From Cladochytrium replicatum (lineage: Eukaryota > Chytridiomycota > Chytridiomycetes > Cladochytriales > Cladochytriaceae), in assembly GCA_025526935.1 (NCBI GenBank), contig JAHLKD010000011.1, forward strand, positions 663,142 through 727,141: 64,000 nucleotides of DNA, in the 5' to 3' direction. The translations under genes and the position numbers were made by a program. A model generated the notes under the pieces. It saw only the letters and a list, made by a program, of their open reading frames with translations. It made no database searches and was not told the DNA's origin. Of the stretch, positions 10,783-22,383 are shown in pieces. Each line of letters opens with the position of its first letter. The stretch's first letter is position 1.

Positions 10783-11992
10783 ATGTCGCTGTGGTGGAAT
10801 CGTGTGGGAGCTTTGGGGAGGCAGGGGGCATTGAAATGGGGACTAAAGAGATACAGCACAGCAATTCATGGCAGTGATGCCCGCGCATTCGTCAAGATCG
10901 TTGAGGTCGGGCCGCGGGATGGTCTGCAGAACGAAAAGTCGATCTTGCCAACAGACGTGAAGATTTCCCTGATTAACAAGCTCTCTGGTGAGCTGGACTA
11001 CTCTCTGGGTTTATTGCAAGTGTAATTTTTTCATTTCAAGAGGCCGGGCTGCGATCCGTTGAAGCTACATCTTTTGTATCGCCAAAGTGGATACCACAGT
11101 TGGCGGACGCAGCCGACGTCCTCAACGGGATCAGTATACGTGAAGGAGTATCGTATCCAGTTCTCGTTCCAAACTTGCAAGGGCTCGAGCGTGCGCTCGC
11201 GACGGAAAAGTGCGACGAAATCGCTGTTTTCGCTGCTGCTTCGGAATCGTTCAGCAAGAAGAATATCAACTGCACCATTGCTGAGAGTATTAGACGTTTC
11301 GAAGACGTGGCTAAGAAAGCAAAAGAGAGCGGTCTCAAAATGCGCGGGTATAGAATGTAACTGTGATCTTTTGGGAAAAGATGCTGATCGAGTTTGGGAA
11401 TGAAGATACGTATCTTGTGTTTTGGGATGCCCTTACGAAGGTGATATCGATCCTGTGGCTGTTCGAGAAGTTTCCAAGGCTCTCGTTGAACTTGGCTGCT
11501 ATGAGATCTCGTTGGGTGATACAATCGGCATTGGTATGAGACCCAGGGATCTGGAACATTTCTCACCGACAGAGTAGGTACCCCGGGAAAGATGATCAAG
11601 CTCATCAACACGCTCTCTCCATCATTGCCCCTACCCACCTTGGCCGTTCATTGCCACGACACATATGGCATGGCGGTCGGAAACATCCTCGTTGCACTTC
11701 AAGTATGTTTGTTGTTTTTTCCGTCCTTTTACCATTTATTGACTTGCGCTAACCTCTACAGCTGGGTATTCGGGTCGTCGACTCGTCCGTTGCTGGACTT
11801 GGAGGGTGTCCGTATGCAGCTGGCGCCAGCGGAAACGTTGCTACCGAAGACGTTGTGTATCTTTTGAACGGAATGGGATATGAAACGGGTGTCAAGCTTG
11901 CTGAAGTTGCCAAGGTTGGTAACTGGATTTCTGGAGTGCTTGGGAGAGAGAACGGGTCCAAGGTTGCAAAGGCTATCTCTTCAAAGCTGTAA
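10783..11992 (+). CDS. Hydroxymethylglutaryl-CoA lyase
   Basis: Splits HMG-CoA into acetoacetate and acetyl-CoA, the last step of leucine breakdown. Residues 1-30 are a mitochondrial-type presequence (Arg, Trp, Ser, no acidic residue) ending RYST. The mature enzyme shows [48 protein letters not shown]-like [16 protein letters not shown], the metal motif [10 protein letters not shown], and the catalytic cysteine loop [19 protein letters not shown]. Five short-intron exons join in frame: after SG at about 11010, after MRG near 11348, after IGIG near 11535 and after VALQ near 11703; the stop is at 11992. About 310 residues, normal for the family. Read with the isopropylmalate synthase upstream, the window holds both ends of leucine metabolism; the FAHD1-like partner is also a mitochondrial-type enzyme. 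Confidence 0.92.
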
Positions 11993-12440
11993 TAGACTGT
12001 ATTTTACAGCACAGTGGTATTCTGCTTGTGGGCATTATGGACGTAAACATATCATGGAGCTCCATGAGTAATGGATTCAAACCTCAAGGTCCGTTTTTAA
12101 TGTCACCCATACCCTACACTAGTTCTCAATGAGGTGTTGTACGACGTCTGACGTAATGCGGAGGGAGGAAATGGCGGTTTACCCGAAACAGAGGGTGACG
12201 CAGTGACGCTCGAGGCACGAGCGATTCCAAGTGCAACAATCAAGTTGACACTAAGACAACATCCAAAAGCTTATTACCTTGTGAAGTAGCAAAATGTGTT
12301 GGATCTGAAGTATTATTATCAACTGGTTACATCCTCATTTGGTTGAATGGGTGGATCTCTCATCTCATATCGACTTCCCCACCCTACTTGTAGTTGTAAA
12401 TTCAAAAGAATCGGTCTCGCTTAAGTCATCTTGAGAATCT
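11993..12440. other. Intergenic, no gene seen
   Basis: Holds the 3' flank of HMG-CoA lyase and the sequence upstream of the GT2 relic. No open frame or repeat of note was seen. Confidence 0.4.
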
Positions 12441-13280
12441 TTGCGCAAGGGTACTGTTGGCCATACCCAATGCACATCGAGGGTTTTGTTCGATTCTGTG
12501 TCGACCAGCAAATTTTCAGTTTTGTATGGCAGGGATTAAAGTTCAAAGAAATGATGATCGCATGGGACATTCAAGACCTTCCAAACAAATTGGACGACTG
12601 AACAGTCCAAACAAAGGCCGCACCATTTTACAACAATGTTGTGGCCACAGTCGCGATTGCTGTTCTCATCATTATGTTTCCTTTGGAATCAGTAGGTCAT
12701 TTTTACATGACAAACTTTGCAGAGTTCTTTTAATCGATCGGTTTGCTTAGGGAGTCTGGTGCTCGCATTCATTATTGATGGAAAACCGATGCGATTCGCG
12801 ATCCTCGCCGTCTTGCCTATCCGACCCTTCGTTGCTGTCACGAGGGCCCCGTCAACCAACTCAATAGCAATAGCGTCTATTTTAGAAAAGCGCCTCGCAA
12901 CGCCGATCCTTGTTGACGATGAGATCAAGCGCTGGCACATCTACGCTTACGGATGCTCGCGAGTATTTTAGCTAAATCGAGATACTCATTCATTCCACTA
13001 CTTAGGGAGCTTGTGTTCAACCCGATACCAAGTGGTTGAGCCAGGGGCCGTTTACAAAGCTGTGGCTCAAGTTCTTGAAGTCCAATATCACTCTAACCTA
13101 CAAAATTACCACGGTCGCAGACACCTCCTCGATTCATCTTTCAATGTAATGTTTCCTACGATCGTGATCTTCACCTTCCGCTCCGTCTTCGCCTTCTCGA
13201 TCATGCAATACAGTGTCAAAGAGCGCATGCTTTTCGATGCATTCCTTCGCAACTTGTCCTATGGACTTAAAAGACTTCTG
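12440..13280 (+). pseudogene. Decayed copy of the GT2 polysaccharide synthase gene
   Basis: Collinear but broken relative of the intact gene at 33370-36424. In order it shows HIEGFVRFCVDQQIFSFVWQ (intact gene: HIEGIVESALEIDKQVFNFV), NNVVATVAIAVLIIMF, an intron remnant, GSLVLAFIIDGKPMRFAILA, EKRLATPIL joined directly to VDDEIKRWHIYAYGCS (a deletion of the whole catalytic core, about 250 residues), another intron remnant, ELVFNPIPS, and TIVIFTFRSVFAFSIMQYSV. Stops and frameshifts interrupt it. The donor after YGCS is mutated (GTGAG to GCGAG). Since introns are kept, the copy arose by DNA duplication, not by retroposition. Confidence 0.85.
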
Positions 13281-13752
13281 TGAGCAGGTTTGGGACTCCT
13301 GAGAAAAAGTGACGGCTTGGATTGTTGTTCCAGTTTGCATGCACGGTGTGCGGAAAGTATCTGCTTTTGCCGTGGCTAGTTCGAGTACCACACAAACGGG
13401 ACGGTGATCCAAAGTCGGTTGCACCTCCACAAGCTCCTTTGTACTCCCCTCCCGCCACCATCTTTCCAATCCCATACCCACCCAGGACCCGCAAGACCAC
13501 CGCACAAGTTCAAAGTAGGCGGATTGGAGGCGGCGAGATACCTACAATGATTGGGATTTGAAGTTATAGAGAAGCTGTAATTTGACGAGTTGGTGGGCTT
13601 CATGCTTCGTACGTGTTGTTGGGGTGTAGCATTCAGTCAGCAAAGTAAAGAACACCCGATTAAAATGTCATAGCATCATAGCGTCGAAAGCTATTTAACG
13701 TTGATTGCGATCTTCGAAGAAGGCCAATAAGGACAAACTATCTTCCACCAAA

Positions 13753-15789
13753 TCAGAACTTCCGGAATGTTGTTCGACGGAATGGGAATCCAAATTCGGG
13801 GGTGATATCAATCTTTTCACCCTTCTTAGCGGAAACAGCGGAAACTTCGGGGAAAGGCGACCCGTCGACGTCGCACTTGGTCCCAGACTCTGGGATCACA
13901 CCGTTGACGAGATATTCGTAGATTGCTGATTTGCTACATTTTGAAGGTTGTGCGGTAGAGCAGTGGCCGTATCCGATCTGCGTAAGAAGGACTCCGTTGC
14001 CCTGGAACATGAGATATGTTTACAAAAAGGAGTTGAGAGTCGGTGAAAAGTAGCTGTTACCTCCATGAGTTTCTCGAGCTTTTGTGCTGACTCGATTGGG
14101 GTGACAGGGTCAAGAGTGTTTCCAATCAGCAAAACCTGAGAAATGGGATGGTCAAAAGAGAGAGGGGAGAAAAGCTCAGATGAAATACGTTACCTTATTG
14201 CGAGTTTGGTGGTTCCACGGACCCGCGAAGCGTTCAGCGGCTTTCGCGGGCCACGTTACACAGTGCAGGAAAGCCATCCCCCAGCCGAACCCACCAACCC
14301 AGCTAACCGAGGATGCCTTCTCAGCTGCCTTCACGTACTCTTTTGGTGTCGAGTGCTCCACCCTGTTCTCAGTGTCTGTGCAGATAATGCCGTAGACCGC
14401 CTCTTGGGTCTCGACTTGAACTGGGCAGCTATCACCAGCACTAGGAAGTATGGCCATCAAGCTCGCCGCCTTCCCGTCGTGCACGACCTCCGCTAGCGCA
14501 GGGGCAAGAAGGGGCCAAACTGAGGGAGCGTAAGTCATCTGCATCAGCACCGCTGCGAAATCGTCTCCAGTCACAACGCCGGAGCCAGCGTCGTCAGAGA
14601 CAACGATGGGATCCGCGCGGAGTTTCTCGAAGGTGGATTTGAGCGCGCGAGAGACGAAGCCCGGTTCTGGATCAGACGAAATGGGCTTGGCGAGGGGGCA
14701 CCGTAAGGGACCGGCTTTTTCGCATTCTGCACCGAGACCATCGACAACTTCGTCCATGTGGAGAAGTGAGCTGTAGGTCCAGTCGATTTTGTCGCCGGCG
14801 AAGGTGATCGGGTCCGTAACACCATCGAGAACGACCTGAGCGCAAAATGGTTATAATGTTCAGTCAATCCAACATGGATGGAATACGTACTCGTCCAACG
14901 CGATCAGGGAACATGTTAACATAGGTCGCACCAAGGAATGTTCCATAACTGCGGAGAGATCAGATAACGACAGGTTGAGATCACAAAATACCCACGAGAA
15001 ACCCCAGTAGTTAGTGAGCTCCTGGCCAAAGGCCTCTCTCAACGCATCGATATCGCGGGCAACGCTCGCGGTGCTCACGTACTTGAGGTAATCACCCGTA
15101 TACTTCTCACACTGCTTTCCCAGGAGCTCAGCATATGCGGTGAATTGGCGGAGAGGGTCAGCGTCGTTTGGAATAGGCCTTCCCGAGTAGCCACCGTACT
15201 CATTGAAGAGCTGTTGCTTGAACCCGTTCTCAAAGCATTTGATGGGTTCGCTCTCGCCAACGCCGCGGGGATCCCAACCTACGATATCGTAGCGTCCGCC
15301 GGCGATGTCCTGAATGAGCTTGCCAGCCCTGCGTGTAAGAGCCACACCACTACCACCAGGACCGCCACTGCAGCAGGTAAATGCATTGAGCAAAAGGATA
15401 ATGTTGATCCATCATGAAATTGCTTACGGATTGACAAAAAGAGGACCAAGGGATGGTTTGGTGGTGGCGGGAAGCTTAATAACGGCCAGAGAGATGTAAC
15501 GAGTGTCGGAGGTGTTCAGATGATCCATCGGCACCACAAATTTCGAGCAAGTGAGGCCGTTAGGACCGCACGGCCTCCAGTCGAATTTGCCAGGAGCAGG
15601 AAGTTTTTCAGCCGGTGGATGGGCGGTCTTGTAGAAAGTAAAGGGCAACAAACCGATCAGCAGCAGGGCTGAGACCAGAGCAACGCGGCGAACAACAGGC
15701 CGTGAAGTGAATTCCTTGACGTTTTCCAGGACAGAATGCACGGCGGAAGGGGCGCCATCACCGGATAGCAGTGGAGTAGATTCAGACAT
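13753..15789 (-). CDS. Membrane-anchored S33 (tripeptidyl aminopeptidase-like) alpha/beta hydrolase, copy A
   Basis: The ATG at 15789 opens MSESTPLLSGDG, then one hydrophobic segment at residues about 34-53 (VALVSALLLIGLLPFTFY), a type II signal anchor, so the catalytic part should be lumenal or extracellular. Six exons (first introns 15427-15368 and 14994-14949) give roughly 560 residues. The hydrolase core has the oxyanion loop NPGGPGGSG, YDIVGWDPRGVGES and the nucleophile elbow GFSYGT (split by an intron). The Asp and His of the triad are likely in NTLDPVTP and GYGHCS, in the TAP-like C-terminal domain. Family members release N-terminal peptides or act as proline-type peptidases. First of three tandem same-strand copies (A 13753-15789, B dead, C 17904-19955); A and C share even the tail FGFPFRRTTFRKF. 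Confidence 0.88.
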
Positions 15790-16167
15790 GTCTCACAATT
15801 TCAAAACGCAGAGGTATGCAGCAAATGGAGGCCCTGGCTTAAAGTCGATGGAATGTATTTTGTTTTTCGCCGGACATATAAATTTTTTCGGGTTGGAAGC
15901 ATCGAAAAATCAGCCGTGCCCTCACCGGGGGAACGGCACGGAGCGAAACATGAGAGGAAAGATAAGGAGCGATACCTTTCGTCAAGCCGGAGTGAAAAAT
16001 TTCTGTTAGCCCAAATCCGCTCTGAGCATTTGCTTTCTCTGCTCCACAAAAACTCCAACTGCAACCGGGGATGTACAGCCTTGCTAAAAGAAGAAGGCAA
16101 ACGCTCAATCTCGTTGAATCATCCATCAAAGTGGCCATTATAACAAGAAACAACAAAGTCAGAATTA

Positions 16168-17470
16168 TTTGAAAGTGCCCTCTATGGAAGGGGAACCCAA
16201 AGTATGGCGTCAAAAAGAATTGTCCCCCAAATGTTTGGCAAACGAGGGCAGAGACCTCAGAGAAAGGCGAACCGTCAACTTTGCACTTGTGTTCCGCGAT
16301 CAGGAACTCGGCCATTGTCAAAGTAGTTGGAAATGGCTTCTCGAAGTGCATTTGGATGGTTGGGCGAGGGAGCAGTTTCCGTACCCAATCCCAGCTTCGG
16401 TGCAAACTCGATCGGAGGTTGTGTAAGGTATGTCAAATCAGCAGGACCTGAAACAAGAACCATTCACATAAAAGCAAGTGCTTCCAGAAACTGTTCTCGT
16501 TGTTACGCGTTGGATGGTTCCAGGGGACCAGTGTAGCTCCAGCGGCCTTCGCGGGTCATCTGAAGTAATGAAAGGAACAACATCACGCAATCGGAACCCG
16601 CCCACCCAGCTTACTGACGATACCTTCTCCACACCCTTCAGATACCCTTTCGGTGTTGAGGTGCTCTGGCCGGTTCTCCGAGCCTGCCGCATGATTCCAT
16701 AAACCACCTCATTCGTCTCGACGTGCACGGGACAGGTATCGCAGGCCATTGGGATTACAGAAGCAGCCAAGCTCGATGCATCCCCGTTTTTACAAGAGAT
16801 CGGCAAGTGAGTGAGTGAGTGTGTGGCAGAAATGAGGGCATAATTTCACCGGTGAATACGTGAGCCAGAAGAGAGCGCAACTGAGCCAAGAATCGTTCAC
16901 CGATGATCGCACCGGCACACTCATTCTTCAGAAAACACAATGGGGGCGCTCCTGCCGCTGACTGCGATCTTGAGTGCACCGGAGATGTAGCCCGGGTTGG
17001 GGATCAGAAGACGTGAGGTTTGGTGAAGGGGCCATTGCAAAGAGCGCAAAGAGCGAGCTTCTTTGCACCAAATGCATTGAGGATGGTGTCAGTGCGGTGC
17101 TCCAGTCAATGTTGTCGCCCGTTGAGTAATGGGGTACCATCAAGGATAAACTAACAGAAAAGACGAGGATAAACACTGAGGTAAAAGAACAAAGCCAGGG
17201 TCGATTTACACGTCCAGCGCGATCCCCCAAACAATGTTGGCATCCACCCAAGGAATGTTCCGTACCTGCACAAGAAAATCAGAACATGACGGTTGAAGCA
17301 CTAACCTACGAGAAAACTTCCAGTAGTAGTTTGTGAGCTCCTGACCGAAAGTTTTCCCCTCATGGCATCGAGATTACGGTGCAGTCGCTCGCCCCATGTT
17401 CACGTATTTTTTCGGATAAATCGACCGTGCACTTCCCGAAGAAGCTCCGGCATGGTTTCCAACGCAAAAC
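16168..17470 (-). pseudogene. Dead middle copy (B) of the S33 aminopeptidase tandem array
   Basis: Pieces in shifting frames match copies A and C in order: the DAMRGKTFGQEL-like region and YYWKFS before an intron remnant (about 17400-17280), TCPVHVETNEVVYGIM and VEKVSSVSWVGGF (about 16740-16590), the ALREAISNYF region, KCKVDGSPFSEVSAL and the tail YFGFPFHRGHF near 16170. The N-terminal anchor exon is missing. The Gly before the nucleophile Ser is Lys here, and several frameshifts and stops are present. It sits exactly between the intact copies on the same strand. Confidence 0.88.
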
Positions 17471-17903
17471 TTTCCGGGCGAAGGAAGGCTTTGGAGACGG
17501 AGGGAGTTGCGGTCGGGTGTGATTTGACATTGTATATCAATGTACGTGAGGTGCAAATACCCCTACGTTTTGTTGAAGCTGAGCTTCATTGTGTTTTTGC
17601 GCTGGAGGAGAGTGGATTCACCACTCGGAGCATTTCTGGGATACGAGTGCGGGGATTAGATCACACTCGAAACAATACAATTTCCGGCACATCACCGCCT
17701 TCAAAAGGTAATTAACAAATAAGCACCGAAATGGGATTCAAGTACAACTTCCAATTGCGTGTATGTTGTGTACATTTGCGGCACATTTGAATAGAGAGGT
17801 ACAGAGCAATCAAGAATACACCTGCACGTCTCCGATAAAGAGACAATCAGCACATAGAGCCAATCCAGAAAAAAAAAGGTAGCAACTCAAAAAATGCAAA
17901 CTC

Positions 17904-19955
17904 TTAGAACTTTCGGAACGTGGTTCGACGGAACGGGAACCCAAAGTCGGGGGTGAGATCCACCTTCTCTGCCTTCTTTGCGAACGCTGCAGAGACTTCC
18001 GGGAAGGGCGATCCGTCGACGTCGCATTTGGTTCCGGGCTCGGGGACCACGCCGTTGACGAGGTAGTTGTAGATCACCTCGTTGGTGCATTTAGACGGCT
18101 GTGCGAGAGAGCAGTGTCCGTATCCGATCTGAGTGAACAGTACTCCGTTGCCCTGGAATGGATGAACGGTTAAATCCACGATGCGAAGAGATGGTTGTTA
18201 GGTAGGTTTGTTACCTCCATGAGTTCTTCAAGCTTTTGCGCCGACTCAATGGGAGTCACAGGGTCCAGAGTGTTTGCGATCAGCAGAACCTTCAAACATC
18301 AATACGGTTTCAGAAGCAAGAAGTGGTTCCACAGGGGGGTGGTGGGGTGGTTAAGAAATACCTTGTTGCGAGTAGGGTTGTTCCACGGACCCGCGAAGCG
18401 CTCCACGGCTTTTACGGGCCAAATCACACAGTGGTAGCCACTGATCGCCCAGCCGAAACCCGCCAACCAGCTCGCAGACGAAGACTCCTCTACACCTTTA
18501 AGGAACCCTTCGCGCGTGGAGTGCTCCGGTCGGTTCTCGGTGTCGGTGCACATGATACCATAGTGCGCTTCCGGCGTGTCGAGTTTCACCGGGCAGCTAT
18601 CACCCGCAACCGAGCCCACCGCCGCCAATCTCGAAGCGTTCCCATCGTGCACGATGTCCGCCAGAGCAGGGACAAGCGCGGGCCACGTCGACGGCGCGTA
18701 GGTCATCTGGAACAACACCTGAGCGAAATCGTCGCCTGTGATCACGGCCGAGCCGTCTTCGTCGGAATACACGATCGGGTCGGCACGGAGCTTCTCGAAG
18801 GTGGATTTGAGGGCGCGGGAGACGTAGCCGGGTTTGAAGTCTGTGGAGGTGGGTTTTGCAAGGGGGCAGCGGAGCGGGCCGGCTTTTTCGCATTCTAGGC
18901 CCAGGCCGTCGACGACTTCGTCGGCGTGGACGAGGGAGCTGTACGTCCAGTCGATTTTGTCGCCTGAGTAGGTGGTGGGGTCCGTTACACCGTCAAGAAT
19001 GACCTTTAGTTAACGAGATGAGTGAGGATGAACATATTAATGAGTATACATACACGTCCAACGCGATCACCAAACATGTTGACATAGGTTGCCCCAAGGA
19101 AAGTTCCGTAACTGGAGAAAAGCGTCAGCAATAACTTTTTTTGAAGATTAAAGCGCTCACGAGAAGCCCCAGTAGTTGGTGAGTTCCTGGCCGAACGCCT
19201 CCCTCATGGCATCGAGATCGCGAGCAACACTGGCAGTGCTCATGTACTTGAGGTAGTCTCCAGTGTACTTTTGGCACTGCTTTCCAAGAAGCTCAGCGTA
19301 GGCAGTGAATTGACGGAGAGGGTCGGCATCCTTGGGCACAGGTCTGCCCGAAGCCCCACCAAACTCGTTGTACAGCTGCTGCTGGTAGGCATTCGCAAAG
19401 CATTTGATCGGCTCACTTTCGCCGACGCCGCGAGGGTCCCAGCTGACAATGTCGTAGCGTCCGCCAACAATTTCCTGGATGAATTTGCCACGTTTACGGA
19501 CGATGGCCAGACCACTTCCGCCAGGACCACCCCTGCACCGATAACATGTTAGAAACCTCGGAATTGGTCCAAATTAAAATTCAGGCTTACGGGTTGAGGA
19601 AGAGTGGTCCCAACGAAGGCTTTGTAGTAGCAGGGATCCTGATGACGGCGAGGGGAATGTAACGAGAGTCGGACGAGTTGAGGTGGTCCAACGGCACGAC
19701 AAACTTTGAACAGACAAGTCCATCTGGACCGCACGGCTTCCAGTCAAACTTTCCAGGGAACGGAAGCTTCTGAGGCGGGGGGGAGGCAGTCTTGTAGAAA
19801 GTGAAGGGAGACAAACCGATGAGCAACAATGCGGCAACGAGAGCGAAGCGGCGAACGTCAGGCCGGGAAGAGAAATCCTTGACGGTTTGGAACGCGGAAT
19901 GCACAGCAGCCGAGGCACCGTCTGTGGACAGGAGGGGAGAGGATTCGGTGGGCAT
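17904..19955 (-). CDS. Membrane-anchored S33 (tripeptidyl aminopeptidase-like) alpha/beta hydrolase, copy C
   Basis: Intact paralogue of copy A with the same exon plan. The ATG at 19955 gives MPTESSPLLSTDGAS, one signal-anchor segment (FALVAALLLIGLSPFTFY), then NPGGPGGSGLAIV across the first intron, YDIVSWDPRGVGES, the elbow GFSYGT at an intron near 19150, NTLDPVTPIES and GYGHCSLAQ. It ends FPFRRTTFRKF at 17904, about 560 residues. Copy C differs from A mainly in surface stretches (for example GFGWAISGYHCVIWPVKA for GFGWGMAFLHCVTWPAKA), so the pair is diverging under constraint. Secreted or vacuolar peptide breakdown is the likely role (inference from family and anchor). Confidence 0.88.
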
Positions 19956-19971
19956 CGAGCGAGACGTTGAA

Positions 19972-20048
19972 ATGTGGAAATGTTGAAATGAATTGAATTA
20001 ATCGAATTAATTGAAATGATTTAAATGAATTGAATTCATTGAATTATC
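19972..20048. repeat. AT-rich GAATT/AATTGA low-complexity tract
   Basis: About 75 bases of imperfectly repeated TTGAAATGAATTGAATTAAT-like words directly upstream of the copy C start codon. It may act as a flexible promoter element (inference). Confidence 0.6.
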
Positions 20049-20394
20049 ATTGCGGGCAATGCCGATGGAGGGCAAACTCTGGTAAAATCATTTCGACTCT
20101 ATCCTGTTGAAAGAAAAGCAGAATGCACACTCCATCCAGGACTTTGCTAACCTGGTTCACGATTCTGTGACGGCAAGTGATGATGTCTTTGGAGATTTAC
20201 TGGAGAGGGTCGTGGCCAAGTTGTAAAGGGAAGAGCCGGATTTGACATCATTCCACAAGTTCATGGGTCAGATTACGACAAATGATACGAGTGAATGGCA
20301 ACTGGCCCAACAGGGAACCCACCAGTTCGAGTGGCGGACCACAACAAGCAAACTCTGTTGTTGGACTATGAATGATACAGGACTCTATTCAAGG

Positions 20395-20570
20395 TTTGGT
20401 GAGGTTAGGTCAGGTTTCAGTCGGGTCCGGGTTGTAGAGTCAACTTGTCAAAAACCTGTATGTTGGGTTGGGTATTTACGTGCACCTGCCGGGTCACTAC
20501 AGGTAGCAGCGGTATACCCGGACCTTAAGTAGTTGAAACCTGTACCCAACCTGACTCTGTCCTTTTTGCT
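20395..20570. repeat. Imperfect palindromic element, possible MITE
   Basis: The left arm (GAGGTTAGGTCAGGTTTCAG, then GGTCCGGGTTG) resembles the reverse complement of the right arm (CCCGGACCTT near 20517, then GAAACCTGTACCCAACCTGA). The arms enclose about 100 bases that can fold. No transposase lies nearby. A small non-autonomous inverted-repeat element is the best guess. Confidence 0.4.
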
Positions 20571-21059
20571 ACTCAGGAGTGATGTAACTGAATTACACAA
20601 AGTTATTCCCATAAACACTTTGTGTCTGTGTGGGCAGTATGAAATTAACAAACACTATCATAAAGATGTACAAAATACATTTAACAATCACATGTTGATA
20701 GGTGGGTCAGCCCAAATCAGGTTCTGTATAGTGTTCATTTGTGAGAGTCCCATACCAATAGTTATGTCGTTGTTTTGATTGGTCGAGACAAAGTACTGGC
20801 AGAGTATTCAGGCGAAGCCATTGTGTAACCTTGACTACATGGCAAGACAATGTTACAACATTCATTATCATGTTTTGTTTACTTATCATTTATTGTTCCA
20901 ATCTTGAATCAGGGAAGGTTGGAGGGTTGTTTCACCCGAACTTGTTTAAGTAAGAGTTTTTCCCTATCAATAAACTCCTTGGTGCTCTACTTTAGCTCAC
21001 TGTCTGCAGTGTTGTTAGAATAATCTCGAGCGTATTACAAAGAGCTTACACACCAACAG
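20571..21059. other. Gene-free AT-rich stretch
   Basis: No open frame with codon bias and no recognisable repeat family. The sequence around 20940-21060 (a polyadenylation-like AATAAACTCC and a stretch reading GTTAGAATAATC) is LTR-like in feel but has no partner in the window. Confidence 0.3.
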
Positions 21060-22330
21060 GTACGCATAGCCTGTATTCTAAGACTCCTTTGCCAACGCAG
21101 TCCTGATGAACCGATCAATGAAGTCAATTGAGAGCTTGAAATCCTTGGTGATACCTGCCTTCCATGGTTCCCAATCTACCGCAGGGAGTTGTACCTACAA
21201 CAGATGTTTGATGTATTCCGTCTGGAACGTTAGCCAGGTGTATCCTCCAATCTTCTGAGAAAATGATATGTTGTGGCAGAGGTACTGAGTGAGTTGCCAA
21301 ATCCAGTTCCCAAGCAAGATGTGCACACGAGGAAGAGTAAGGGCGCCCTGAGCACTATTGTTTGGACTGCTTGAATAAGGTGTTGGTACTGATACTCGGC
21401 TCAAGCATTTGGCAGATTCAACGAAGATGGGCTGTCAGAACTCATTTTTGGAGAGTGTTTCATAGCTGACATTGACAAACTTGATTGAAGGTAGTAAAGG
21501 TGGCAATCTCTTCTGATGTATAACATCTTTGAGCTTGCATATCTGGAAGCAGATTCCCTGGACCACTTTTCACCAAAAGGATAGCCTTGCATCCATGCTG
21601 CTGCAGGCTAACCAATGCAAGAGAACTGGTTGCATCAGCCTTAGAAATTCTGCCAATTGCCTTAATAGCTGACGAGATGCTTCTTTGGTGTTGCCGCTTC
21701 AGAATGACGAGGCTGCCGTTTCAGAGTGGCAAGTTCTTCTACTGGGGCACTTCCACGTGATTTCCATCTGCCAATCTCCTCCGACACCACCTTCTTCTCA
21801 CTTTGCAGTGCAGCAACAATCTCCTTGAATCTTCTTGCTTTTTAGTGCTTACCATGCTGAATCAATGCACCGGCATTGCCCAACTGATCAATCAGGGCCA
21901 TCTTTCTCATTTTTGCTGCGATTTTGGTCCTTCTCTCCTTCATTGCTGTCTCTTCAAAATCTTTTGTCATCATCAAAAGTTGTTCTGACTGTTTGAGGGC
22001 CAGTTTCGTCCTTTCCCGGTCCTCAGCTCGTTTGATTTTCTTAGCTTGAGACTCGCCAACCTTTGCTGTTACTGGCATTCCCCTGTAAATATATTTGTGT
22101 CCCTGCAAAGCACGTCTTACGCGTATAGGTTTTCACACAGTATGAAAATATGCTAGGGAAGAAAGTGTCTACCTGGACACAATGGCACTCAGTCCCCCAG
22201 ATTCTGTCCACAAGGGTTATTGTCTGATTCAACAGTGTGCATCGCCAGTGCTGCACTGTGTCCTCTGTTGTAAGACAGGGGAACGCTGGCAGCTCCTTAG
22301 ATCGCCTCATTTTCTTGCTCAGTAGCGAAT
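21060..22330 (-). pseudogene. Decayed coding sequence, unknown protein (left block)
   Basis: Minus-strand frames linked by stops and frameshifts read as real protein. A charged coiled-coil-like block lies at 22108-21842 (SQAKKIKRAEDRERTKLALK, then KERRTKIAAKMRKM), followed by KKVVSEEIGRWKSRG near 21780 and LPAVDWEPWKAGITKDFKLS near 21190. An upstream exon-like piece (CLTTEDTVQHWRC) ends near 22310. No family is recognised. With the block at 23030-23995 it may be one dead gene or element split by the LTR insertion at 22384-23060. Confidence 0.45.
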
Positions 22331-22383
22331 GGGAACTGCACTATATAGTCACCACAGCCAGTGAGACGCAGCGGCAGTATCAG

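Noticed and set aside
18236-18898. 220-codon plus frame over S33 copy C
   Set aside because: Antisense shadow, Arg/Val-rich and without motif.
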